Source: Bacillota bacterium
GTDB taxonomy: Bacteria; Bacillota; Clostridia; Christensenellales; Pumilibacteraceae
DNA length: 36,706 nt
NCBI GenBank assembly: GCA_009783985.1
Contig: WQVM01000008.1
Span: 1-36,706, forward strand
Reading direction: 5' to 3'
Under the pieces are notes generated by a model. It was given only the letters and a program-made list of their open reading frames with translations, was not told the origin of the DNA and ran no database searches. Shown piece after piece: positions 23,592-31,715 of the stretch. Position 1 is the stretch's first letter. The number at the start of each line of letters is the position of its first letter. Both the position numbers and the translations under genes were made by a program.

Positions 23592-24485
23592 ATGCAACAG
23601 AATCTTACGGCAACCACTGCTAAGTGGCCAATAAAGGACAATAAAACAATTACTAGAGGTAAGGTTATAAGACGTGTCATTTTGTATACGGCTCTTGTTA
23701 TATTGTCGCTTCTGTATATTTATCCTTTGATGATAAGTCTCTCGATGAGTTTCAGAACTCTTGAACAAGTTACTAATAATCCGTTTAGATTAATACCCGA
23801 ACAGCTCGCATGGCGTAATTACAGAGCGTTATTTACAGCGTTTCCGTTTTTCACATTTACGATGAACAGCTTGTTTTTGGGTCTTACAGTAGCAATAGCA
23901 ACTTCGTTAACCAGCGCCATAGTCGGATACAGTTTTGCTAAGTTCCGCTGGCCGGGACGCGAGGTGTGCTTTACGCTTTGTTTAGCTACAATGATGCTTC
24001 CCGCTCAAATTATTCAAGTAAGTCAATTTATAATGTTTGCCAATATGGGTCAAGTTGATTCGTACGTGCCCCTAATTGCGCCTGCGCTAATGGGCGGTAG
24101 CGCGTTTAATATCTTTTTAATAAGGCAGTTTTATAGAGGTATTCCTAAAGAACTTGCCGAGTCTGCAAAGATAGACGGTGCAGGAGAATTGTATATATGG
24201 TGGAACATTATGTTAAGAATGGTTTTGCCTATGGTTTTGGCAATCGGCATATTTGCGTTCTTAAATAGTTGGAATGATTTTTATAATCCGCTTATCTATC
24301 TTCATACCGAGAGACGCTTTACGTTAGCTTTAGGTCTTAGAGGATTCCAAGACCAAACGGGTACATCATGGAACTATTTGATGGCGGGCGGAATCTTTTC
24401 AATGATACCGACACTCTTTATCTTCTTTGCTTTCCAAAAATATTTTATGGAAGGAATATCAATTTCTAGTGGGGTAAAAGGATAA
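23592..24485 (+). CDS. ABC sugar transporter permease (MalG/LacG type)
   Basis: The 297-aa product is an inner-membrane permease of the carbohydrate-uptake-1 type with about six membrane helices and the EAA loop ELAESAKIDGAGELYIWWN near residues 193-211, which contacts the ATPase. The N-terminal cytoplasmic segment precedes a first helix at LYTALVILSLLYIYPLMI. The partner permease gene lies 4.6 kb downstream instead of next door. No ATPase gene occurs in the window, so a shared MsmX-type ATPase is likely. Confidence 0.93.
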   Translation: MQQNLTATTAKWPIKDNKTITRGKVIRRVILYTALVILSLLYIYPLMISLSMSFRTLEQVTNNPFRLIPEQLAWRNYRALFTAFPFFTFTMNSLFLGLTVAIATSLTSAIVGYSFAKFRWPGREVCFTLCLATMMLPAQIIQVSQFIMFANMGQVDSYVPLIAPALMGGSAFNIFLIRQFYRGIPKELAESAKIDGAGELYIWWNIMLRMVLPMVLAIGIFAFLNSWNDFYNPLIYLHTERRFTLALGLRGFQDQTGTSWNYLMAGGIFSMIPTLFIFFAFQKYFMEGISISSGVKG

Positions 24486-24492
24486 CAGCTAC

Positions 24493-26010
24493 ATGAAAAA
24501 AGTAATTACAATTATACTTCTTATAGCTTTAGCTACCGGAATATACGGACATAGAATTTATGAAGAGATTCGTATAAGAAGGAATCATAATCCTCATGCG
24601 ATAACCGTATGGGTTCCGTTTAGTCCGCAGCATGAATTTACTAATTCCTTTGAGCGTTTGCTTTTGGATTGGGCGGAGACGCAAGATGATATTGATATTA
24701 ATTTTTTGCCGATAACATTCTTTGATTATTTTGGAAAAATCCGTACGGCGCAATCCGGTGGAGTCGGACCCGATGTAAGTATCAATGATATTGTTACATT
24801 GCCGTTCCGCGCTCAAAATCGTCATGTGCTAAATCTTGATGCTGCTGTATATAACGGAATAATTAATAAAGATGATTATTTTGAGTCAGACATTGAGAGG
24901 TTAAGTTATAATGGGTCTTTATACGCTGTACCGTTTTCAATTGACGCTAGGTTCTTATTCTTTAATAAAGACCATTTTAGAGATGCCGGATTAGACCCAA
25001 ACAATCCTCCGAGAACATTAGAGGAATTGCAATATTATGCGAGACGTCTAACGAGATTTGAAGAAAGAGTCGGGAATCAAAGCAATATTTTTACTTTGAG
25101 TGATAGAGCTCCTGTTGTAGGCAATCAACTTAACAGATTAGGATTCCATCCTGATTGGGGGAATAATTCTATTTTCCAATTCGCATGGGCGCAAGGCGGA
25201 GAGATATTCAGCGACGGAAGAACGGTCAACTGGAATACTCCCGTTAATCAAGCGACTATGCAATGGTGGGTAGATACGGCAAGATTAGTTCCTCATCAGC
25301 TTCTTAATGCTTATATGGGTGTCAGACCTGAACTATTTACTGACGGGGTATCACCTTTTGCGACGGGAGCAGTTAGTATGATTGTCGAGAATGACCCCCT
25401 TGCTTGGGAGATAGAAACTTTTTTTGAAAGACATCCGGAAAGACGCTTTGACTGGGGTGTGGTAACTATTCCGCACGCCGAAGGCTACGAGACTTCTTGG
25501 AGCGGTGTATTTACCGCCGAGGTTGCCGCTGGATTAAATTCTGAAAGAGAGGCTAAGGCACTAAGGGTACTAGAATTCTTGATCGGACCTACTGTACAAG
25601 ACCATATCCTTAAATACTTTGGGTGGAAGCCCGGAACAATATCCGCGGTAGAAAGGGTAATCGCCGACCTTGATACAACTCCGCAACAAAGACACATATT
25701 ACAAAACTATCACCTAAGACGGCATACATGCCATAACGAGGCGGTGCCGGAGTGGGGGATGTATTTGCTTGGACCTATTCAGAGCGTGGTTAGAGGCGAG
25801 ATGACGGTAGACCGCGCGATGGTCGAAGGCCAAGCGGACTTGCAAAATTCTGTTAACCGCCATTACGGTATAATATCAATGGATAACATAGATTGGTTTG
25901 CCATTATACTTGTATCGGGATTAGTTTTAGCGGTAATAGGAGTAAGCACAGGCGGCTGGATTATGAAAAGGCGAAAACGCAAAATGAGCACAAAAGATTT
26001 GTCGCATTAA
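24493..26010 (+). CDS. Sugar ABC transporter binding protein, membrane-anchored at both ends
   Basis: The 505-aa product has an extracellular solute-binding protein core (family 1 type): ITVWVPFSPQHEF, GPDVSINDIVTLPF, the hallmark YAVPFSIDARFLFFNKD, and the late segment AVSMIVENDPLAWEI. Unlike ordinary Gram-positive binding proteins it has no lipobox Cys; residues 4-19 form an uncleaved-looking signal anchor. A second hydrophobic helix lies near residues 471-492 (WFAIILVSGLVLAVIGVS), followed by a basic KRRKRK tail. The domain is thus probably tethered at both ends. It follows the first permease gene by 8 nt with its own Shine-Dalgarno. Confidence 0.85.
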   Translation: MKKVITIILLIALATGIYGHRIYEEIRIRRNHNPHAITVWVPFSPQHEFTNSFERLLLDWAETQDDIDINFLPITFFDYFGKIRTAQSGGVGPDVSINDIVTLPFRAQNRHVLNLDAAVYNGIINKDDYFESDIERLSYNGSLYAVPFSIDARFLFFNKDHFRDAGLDPNNPPRTLEELQYYARRLTRFEERVGNQSNIFTLSDRAPVVGNQLNRLGFHPDWGNNSIFQFAWAQGGEIFSDGRTVNWNTPVNQATMQWWVDTARLVPHQLLNAYMGVRPELFTDGVSPFATGAVSMIVENDPLAWEIETFFERHPERRFDWGVVTIPHAEGYETSWSGVFTAEVAAGLNSEREAKALRVLEFLIGPTVQDHILKYFGWKPGTISAVERVIADLDTTPQQRHILQNYHLRRHTCHNEAVPEWGMYLLGPIQSVVRGEMTVDRAMVEGQADLQNSVNRHYGIISMDNIDWFAIILVSGLVLAVIGVSTGGWIMKRRKRKMSTKDLSH

Positions 26011-26032
26011 TTAAGATAATAGGAGATTATTG

Positions 26033-26161
26033 ATGAAAATCATTAAATCAATTGGATTATTGAGGTGTACTTGTGTGTTGCTTGTTGGCATGTCTGCTAT
26101 GCTTACTGGGTGCAGCAGGAATAATGGAGGAAATGGTGGCATTAAAGCACCAGTGGTATGA
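26033..26161 (+). CDS. Truncated small lipoprotein
   Basis: A 42-aa ORF preceded by a good Shine-Dalgarno (AGGAGA) encodes MKIIKSIGLL, a hydrophobic core, the lipobox LTGC (Cys27) and only 15 further residues (SRNNGGNGGIKAPVV). Its signal sequence resembles that of the lipoprotein at 26850. It may be the stub of a truncated lipoprotein gene, or a true small lipopeptide. It is the first gene after the binding protein and the left end of the block separating the two permease genes. Confidence 0.55.
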   Translation: MKIIKSIGLLRCTCVLLVGMSAMLTGCSRNNGGNGGIKAPVV

Positions 26162-26196
26162 TAAAAACATCAAGTCTAATGGGAACATTTATGTAA

Positions 26197-26275
26197 GCCA
26201 AAACTATTATACAAAAAATCGTGTCTAGGCACAATAGTTTTCTACTCGATTACTACAAAAAATCGAGTAACTATA
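26197..26275. repeat. Two adjacent stem-loops
   Basis: AAAACTATT / AATAGTTTT and TACTCGATT / AATCGAGTA form two hairpins between the small lipoprotein stub and the next lipoprotein gene. Both contain ACAAAAAATCG in loop or arm. Confidence 0.45.
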
Positions 26276-26300
26276 TTATACGAGGAGGAATATGTAGAGA

Positions 26301-26741
26301 ATGAATAAACCTTCAAAAAGACTTAGTTTAATAGTTTTTGCGATAATATTAACTTTTAGTTTAGCTGGATGTAGTGTTTATCAAAGACATCCAAATTCTG
26401 ATGCAAGAATAAATGCTCAATTGGAAAATCAGATTAGAAAAGATTTTGCTGAGGAGTTTTCGTATAACTTTGAAGATGTTTATGTACATCAATATTTTGG
26501 TACATTTAGTGATAGTTCTGTTATTAGAATGCGTGTTTATGATTGGGATTCTTTAGAGCCGTTGTTTCCTTTAATTATTGCTGGAGTTGACTTTGGCTAT
26601 GTAAGTCACCCGCTTTTTATGGTGTGGAATAATAGGAAATTTTATGATTTGCAAATAGCATATGAATTAAAACTTTTAACACTAAGCGATATAGAAACAA
26701 TTGTATATCGGCACCGCAATAGTAATTGGCAGAAAACTTAA
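26301..26741 (+). CDS. Small lipoprotein, paralogue of the one at 26850
   Basis: The 146-aa product has a signal peptide with lipobox LAGC (Cys24), then a domain of about 110 residues. The text YVHQYFGTFSDSSVIRMRV, IAGVDFGY, LFMVWNNRKFYDL and LLTLSDIETIV aligns with the neighbour at 26850 (HVYYGTFNNSVVLAL, IAGKTFSY, ILVWNDGSFFTL, LLTDDNIVKI), so the two are paralogues. The family is unnamed to me; it is predicted to be extracellular and lipid-anchored. The Shine-Dalgarno AGGAGG is 12 nt before this ATG, and an ATG-TAG start-stop lies between them. Confidence 0.8.
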   Translation: MNKPSKRLSLIVFAIILTFSLAGCSVYQRHPNSDARINAQLENQIRKDFAEEFSYNFEDVYVHQYFGTFSDSSVIRMRVYDWDSLEPLFPLIIAGVDFGYVSHPLFMVWNNRKFYDLQIAYELKLLTLSDIETIVYRHRNSNWQKT

Positions 26742-26760
26742 AAACAAGGAGACGAATAAA

Positions 26761-26838
26761 TTGAGAAACAAAACAAAAAAACTTAGATTAAATATAGTTC
26801 GAGTAGGTAAGGAACTTAGATTTTGTAATTATGCTTAA
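26761..26838 (+). CDS. Possible 25-aa basic peptide
   Basis: A TTG-initiated ORF has AAGGAGA 8 nt upstream and encodes a strongly basic peptide (LRNKTKKLRLNIVRVGKELR...). It lies between two paralogous lipoprotein genes and ends 11 nt before the next ATG. It may be only a leftover of gene duplication. Confidence 0.25.
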   Translation: MRNKTKKLRLNIVRVGKELRFCNYA

Positions 26839-26849
26839 GGAGGTTATTT

Positions 26850-27272
26850 ATGAAAATTATTAAATTGATGTCATTGTCGTTTATTCTTGTTGTTTCAGTA
26901 ATTTTGGTTGCGTGTGGGAATGGGAATGTTATGCCTGAATTAGATTCAGAAATTGCGCTTACGATAAGACAGGATTATATTGTTGCTTCTGTTAGGCAAG
27001 ATGCTAATGTAGTAGACGAAGTAATCATTCATGTTTACTACGGAACTTTTAACAATAGCGTTGTTTTAGCGTTGAGTGGTATGGATAGCATTTTGATAGA
27101 TCAGTATGGAGGATCTGAAACCATTGCTGGGAAGACATTTTCTTACACTCAAATAGGTTTTCAAATTCTTGTGTGGAACGATGGCAGTTTTTTTACGCTT
27201 ACTGATGCACACACTCAAAATTTGTTGACAGATGACAACATTGTAAAAATTTGGAATCTGCACCAAAAATAA
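26850..27272 (+). CDS. Small lipoprotein, paralogue of the one at 26301
   Basis: The 140-aa product has a signal peptide with lipobox LVAC (Cys22) and the same compact domain as the gene at 26301, including HVYYGTFNNSV, ETIAGKTFSY, ILVWNDGSFF and LLTDDNIVKIWNLH. A strong Shine-Dalgarno (AAGGAGG) precedes it. The function is unknown. Its position right before the subtilisin-like gene, with only 25 nt between, suggests one transcript and perhaps a common surface process. Confidence 0.82.
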   Translation: MKIIKLMSLSFILVVSVILVACGNGNVMPELDSEIALTIRQDYIVASVRQDANVVDEVIIHVYYGTFNNSVVLALSGMDSILIDQYGGSETIAGKTFSYTQIGFQILVWNDGSFFTLTDAHTQNLLTDDNIVKIWNLHQK

Positions 27273-27297
27273 ATTTAAACAAACAGGAGAAAAAACT

Positions 27298-29061
27298 ATG
27301 AAAAGAATGCTTTCAATCGCTATGTTTTGCACATTTGCCCTAGTGTTTACGATGGGTATATTGTTGCTAGGTGGAGAAAGTATGGTTGTTCAGGTAACTG
27401 CTACCAATGGTGACAACGGGTTTAGTTATATTGATGCTGGCGGTTTAATGGAAGAGTATATTGATAAATCTTGGAGTTTTGAAAGTAATTTTTCAAGTAA
27501 TCGTAGAGTAGTTAGCACTATTTGTGTCAATAGCGATTTCGCTGATGATCGAGTGCTGGTTGTTTTGAATCAGCAGAAAACCACACGGATTTTGGAGGCT
27601 ATGGAGTCTAGAGAATGCAACAACGCCATCAATTTTTCTGGGCTAGGTATAGTGGAAGTTGAAGATTTGACACGAGATTCTGCTGAGGTATTGGTCGAAC
27701 AGAAGCGTAAAAGAGAAATAATAAGTACTGATGGAATGAATGGCATGAGTGATTATTCTAGTGTGCGAGAGTGGCAACGTGACTCCTCGATAGACATAGA
27801 TGCTTGCGAATTCAGGATAATTTTGAGTTTAACACTAGAGCGACCTGGAAAAGAAAATGTGCTTAGAACTATTAGGCAGTTAGAGCAAAGAGAATATGTT
27901 TTAAGTGCTGGTGTGGACTTTGTTATGCACAACGATTCGATTGCTCCAAATGACCCTATGTTTAATCAGCAGTGGGGGTTGCATGGAACTCATGGTATAA
28001 ACGCACCTGCTGCTTGGGGTATAACCACTGGTCTAGGTCGCCCTGCAGTTCGTGTAGGCATCATTGACACTGGAGTTCAAGCAAATCACCCTGACTTAAA
28101 TGTCAATACTACACTAAGCCGTGATTTCTCTTTGCCATATCCTCATATACCTGCAAATGTTGTTGATAATAATGGGCATGGTACCCATGTGGCAGGTATC
28201 GTTGGAGCAAGAGGAAACAACAATGTTGGTGTTGCTGGTGTTAATTGGAATGTTGAGTTGGTTTCTTTGAGAATATCTCCTACTAATCTTGGAAACTCAT
28301 TTGCATCTCATTTGATTAGGGCGGTTAATTTCGCAGGTGCAAATGGAATTCCTATTGTGAATAATAGTAATGGAACGGATGCTTTCACAGGTACTGTAAA
28401 TGATGTTAATGCACTTGCGGCTGCTATAAACCAATTCCCCGGGTTGTTCGTTACATCGGCTGGCAATGGGAGCAGGAACAATGATACCAACAACAATCGT
28501 TTCCCTTCAAACATTCGTCTTCCGAACATTATAACCGTTGGTGCTTCAGATAACCAAGGTCGTCGTAGTTCTTTCTCAAATTGGGGATTAAGGAATGTTT
28601 GTATTTTTGCACCGGGAGGTAGTGACCCAAGAGCGAATACTGCTAATGGTATTCTTAGCACAAGACCTACTCACTTGACTAGCAATATTGGAGCAATAGG
28701 CTATTATTCTACAATAGGAGATAACTTTATGCGGACGGCAGGACTCCGGGGCAATGTGCTATTTACGGATATTAATTATGTAAGTGTTGCGCCTGTTAGG
28801 CAAGTGACTATGTTTTTACTTAGAGGATTTCATTCGGAGAGCATGAGCGGGGTTCAGCGTGTGCCGAGATATCCTGCGATAAGAAATTATGCGATTGCTG
28901 CAGTAGAGCTTCCGGCAGGCAATGTATCCGTCAACACGAGGATAATATGGACATTGCATACCACAACAATTGTGGATAATTATTATACGGTTGTATTTGC
29001 ATTTACAAAGACAGTACTAGGCACAGCGCAAGTGTACACTTCGGGCAACTTTTGGGAATAA
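27298..29061 (+). CDS. Subtilisin-like S8 peptidase lacking the catalytic-serine region
   Basis: The 587-aa product has a signal peptide, a propeptide of about 200 residues and an S8 domain with Asp257 (VGIIDTGVQANHPDL), His294 (NGHGTHVAGIVGA) and the oxyanion Asn region near 355 (VNNSNG). Homology runs to ILSTRPTHL and GYYST, where GTSMAAP with the nucleophile Ser is expected. The text instead becomes IGDNFMRTAGLRG and continues for about 120 residues without S8 features, with higher GC in the DNA. It is probably an in-frame fusion of a truncated protease with the end of an unrelated gene, and so inactive as a classical subtilase. Confidence 0.8.
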   Translation: MKRMLSIAMFCTFALVFTMGILLLGGESMVVQVTATNGDNGFSYIDAGGLMEEYIDKSWSFESNFSSNRRVVSTICVNSDFADDRVLVVLNQQKTTRILEAMESRECNNAINFSGLGIVEVEDLTRDSAEVLVEQKRKREIISTDGMNGMSDYSSVREWQRDSSIDIDACEFRIILSLTLERPGKENVLRTIRQLEQREYVLSAGVDFVMHNDSIAPNDPMFNQQWGLHGTHGINAPAAWGITTGLGRPAVRVGIIDTGVQANHPDLNVNTTLSRDFSLPYPHIPANVVDNNGHGTHVAGIVGARGNNNVGVAGVNWNVELVSLRISPTNLGNSFASHLIRAVNFAGANGIPIVNNSNGTDAFTGTVNDVNALAAAINQFPGLFVTSAGNGSRNNDTNNNRFPSNIRLPNIITVGASDNQGRRSSFSNWGLRNVCIFAPGGSDPRANTANGILSTRPTHLTSNIGAIGYYSTIGDNFMRTAGLRGNVLFTDINYVSVAPVRQVTMFLLRGFHSESMSGVQRVPRYPAIRNYAIAAVELPAGNVSVNTRIIWTLHTTTIVDNYYTVVFAFTKTVLGTAQVYTSGNFWE

Positions 29062-29132
29062 AGGAATTAATTTAGTAGTGTTTTATCACAGCATTAAGTA
29101 TAGTCTGAAAGCTAAGGGAAATTAACAAAAAA

Positions 29133-30029
29133 ATGAAAGTAGCATCATTAAGCAAAGCGAGACGGAGAGAGGCATTACTTGGATTTGTGTTTTGTCTTCC
29201 GTGGATAATAGGGTTTTTGGTAATATTTGTATACCCTATGGCAAGTAGCTTGGTATATAGTTTTACTAACTATAATGGCGGTCTTATTATGGACTTTGTC
29301 GGGTTTCAAAACTATGTCAGTGCGTTTGGCTCACGGGCTTTTAGAGTTGCGTTACGCAACAGTATTTGGTGGACACTTGTAGGGGTAGTACTAACAACTG
29401 TTTTGGGCTTGGGTATGGCAATGCTTGTCAAGCCTCGTGTCCATGGGATGAAAGTATTCAGAACAATTTATTATTTGCCTAATGTTCTTAATGGTGTAGC
29501 GGTAGTGTTTTTGTGGTCATGGGTATTTAGCGGCACAGGTCCGCTCAATGCTGTTCTTGGTTGGTTCGGACGACCGCCAACAATATTTTTGGAGAGTGAA
29601 TTTTGGTCTAAGCCTGCACTAATGCTAATGAATATTTGGGGTGTCGGTGCAGTGCTACTTATTTATCTTGCTGCATTGCAAGGAGTTCCGCAGGAGCTAC
29701 ACGAGGCGGCACAAGTAGACGGTGCAGGACATTTTAGAAGGTTTTTTGCAGTAACACTTCCGTCAATATCAGGCGTCCTTATGTTTAATATTATTATCGG
29801 CGTAGTGCAGGGGTTAGGATTCTTTATTGGTGCGTTGCTACTTACTAACGGGGGTCCCGGAATGTCGTCATTCTTCTTAGGACAGCTGATATATCAAGAA
29901 GCATTCTTACAAAATAATTTCGGATACGCTAATGCAATTGGTTGGATAGTTATGATAATTATGTTGTCTACCGCATTACTACTGCAAAAACTTAGCAAAC
30001 GCATAGTCTTTTATATGGACGGGGCATAG
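29133..30029 (+). CDS. ABC sugar transporter permease (MalF/LacF type)
   Basis: The 298-aa product has about six membrane helices, beginning with LLGFVFCLPWIIGFLVIFVY, and the EAA loop LHEAAQVDGAGHFRRFFAVT near residues 189-208. This is the usual partner of the permease at 23592. Such pairs are normally adjacent and in the order F-G; here the order is reversed and the binding protein plus a lipoprotein/subtilase block lies between. It is followed after 4 nt by the glycosidase-like gene. Confidence 0.93.
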   Translation: MKVASLSKARRREALLGFVFCLPWIIGFLVIFVYPMASSLVYSFTNYNGGLIMDFVGFQNYVSAFGSRAFRVALRNSIWWTLVGVVLTTVLGLGMAMLVKPRVHGMKVFRTIYYLPNVLNGVAVVFLWSWVFSGTGPLNAVLGWFGRPPTIFLESEFWSKPALMLMNIWGVGAVLLIYLAALQGVPQELHEAAQVDGAGHFRRFFAVTLPSISGVLMFNIIIGVVQGLGFFIGALLLTNGGPGMSSFFLGQLIYQEAFLQNNFGYANAIGWIVMIIMLSTALLLQKLSKRIVFYMDGA

Positions 30030-30033
30030 AATT

Positions 30034-31686
30034 ATGAAAAAAATAGGAAAACTTATTAAAACCACAGTAGAATGTGGCGGGGCATATGTGAGACCGCCTA
30101 ATAATCTTAGTAGCAATAGCAATATGAGCGGTTCATTGTCTACAAAGGACAAATATTTTCCATGCGGAGAAAACTGCTTTTTGACGATTGAGTCGCCTGA
30201 CAAGGCATATGTAACATTTGATTTAGGTGGTACAAAAAAACTTTCTTATATGTATATATGGAACTTTGCAATGCAGCCGTTTTATCAAAACGCGGGAATG
30301 CGGAAAGTTAAGATAGAAACATCTTTAGATGGTATAAACTATCAAGAGCTTAAAGGCAAGGTATATCCGTATATACTGGCTAAAGCGAGAGAGGACTGTT
30401 TGGCATCTAATCTTGACGATGGTAAGAATAGTCCGATTGACTTTGACGGATTGCAGGCAGCTTATGTCAAGATAACTCCAATCGGCGGAGCGGGTGAAGG
30501 AAATCACGGAATATATGTTGAAGATATTAGTGCGTACGGACTTGGCAAAGTAAGGATTTATGAAGCCGCGGAAGAAGTAGGGAAGAATGAGTTTAGAGCA
30601 GTACCGGCGCACGAGTGGAGCGCAGAATTTTCTAACATGGATGGCTGGGGCGGCGCTGACGGGATATTTTGTGTTCCGTTAGACGGAAAAGAAACCCGCG
30701 GCGACACAAAAAAAACTCTTGTATTATTTAGCGATACCTTTGTCGGAAAATGCAACCCCGAAACCAAAGTCAGACAAAGTATGAATATGCTTAATAATAC
30801 TTTTGGTTACCTAACGAATAACGGATACGACAAACGCAATATAAAATTCGTAGTTGGCAAAGATAAAAGAGGTCAAGAGGTTTCGTTAATTACTCCTCAA
30901 GAAGGCAGCGAATACTATTACTGGTTACAAGACGCGGTTACTCTAGGCGATTTTGTTTATGCATTTACTGATAATGTTATATCTTTTCCCGAAGGTCCTC
31001 CTGGATTTAAGTTTGATGTAATCGGAGTTGATATAATCAAAATCCCAATTGTTAAGGGCAAGGCGGCTTTAGATAAGTATACGATTATCAAGACTAATTT
31101 GCATACAAAAAAAGGATTTTTCGGTTGCTGTGTATATCCTAATACGGTATCAAGCGGAATGCCTAATCCAGACGGATATGTATATGTATACGGACTTGGT
31201 AAAAAAGAAGTAGGTCAAACCCTTTTATTATCAAGGGTAAAAGAAGAGGATTTTGAAGATTCTTCTAAATATGTATTTTGGGACGGGAAAAATTGGAGTA
31301 ACAATATTGACGATGCTATACCGATATCGCAAGACGGCGGCTCGGAATGTTCGATTACTCCCGTTACGTATGGCAAGTATAAAGATAAGTATATGTACAC
31401 CCATATGCAGAACGGTATTGATAGGGTCGTTGCAGTAAGCTTTGCCGACAGTCTTACAGGTCCGTTTGATAAAGATATCCCGATATATTCGGCGGATGAT
31501 GACTATGACTTAATGAGCGGCGGTGACTGTAAAGGTGTATATCTCTATAATGCTAAGGCACATTACCACATATCTCCCAAGGATGAATTATTAATATCTT
31601 ACAATATCAACACATCATGTTATCAATCAAATATGAACAACTGTGATATTTACCGCCCAAGGTTTATAAGACTCAAGGGTGTTTAA
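30034..31686 (+). CDS. Predicted glycosidase-like beta-propeller protein with F5/8-type domain
   Basis: The 550-aa product has no signal peptide. The N-terminal 170 residues look like an F5/8 type C (discoidin, CBM32-like) domain: YVTFDLGGTKKLSYMYIWNF and KVKIETSLDGINYQEL. The rest resembles DUF5005/DUF4185-type five-bladed propellers, with GWGGADGIFCVPL, LVLFSDTFVGK, YYYWLQDAVTLGDFVYAF, and the final LLISYNINTS...YRPRFI pattern. Related folds occur in GH43-like glycosidases, but no catalytic residues can be assigned. Its place directly after the permease suggests it acts on the imported glycan inside the cell. Confidence 0.7.
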   Translation: MKKIGKLIKTTVECGGAYVRPPNNLSSNSNMSGSLSTKDKYFPCGENCFLTIESPDKAYVTFDLGGTKKLSYMYIWNFAMQPFYQNAGMRKVKIETSLDGINYQELKGKVYPYILAKAREDCLASNLDDGKNSPIDFDGLQAAYVKITPIGGAGEGNHGIYVEDISAYGLGKVRIYEAAEEVGKNEFRAVPAHEWSAEFSNMDGWGGADGIFCVPLDGKETRGDTKKTLVLFSDTFVGKCNPETKVRQSMNMLNNTFGYLTNNGYDKRNIKFVVGKDKRGQEVSLITPQEGSEYYYWLQDAVTLGDFVYAFTDNVISFPEGPPGFKFDVIGVDIIKIPIVKGKAALDKYTIIKTNLHTKKGFFGCCVYPNTVSSGMPNPDGYVYVYGLGKKEVGQTLLLSRVKEEDFEDSSKYVFWDGKNWSNNIDDAIPISQDGGSECSITPVTYGKYKDKYMYTHMQNGIDRVVAVSFADSLTGPFDKDIPIYSADDDYDLMSGGDCKGVYLYNAKAHYHISPKDELLISYNINTSCYQSNMNNCDIYRPRFIRLKGV

Positions 31687-31715
31687 ATTAAAACCTTAGA
31701 AAGGAGTGCATAAAA

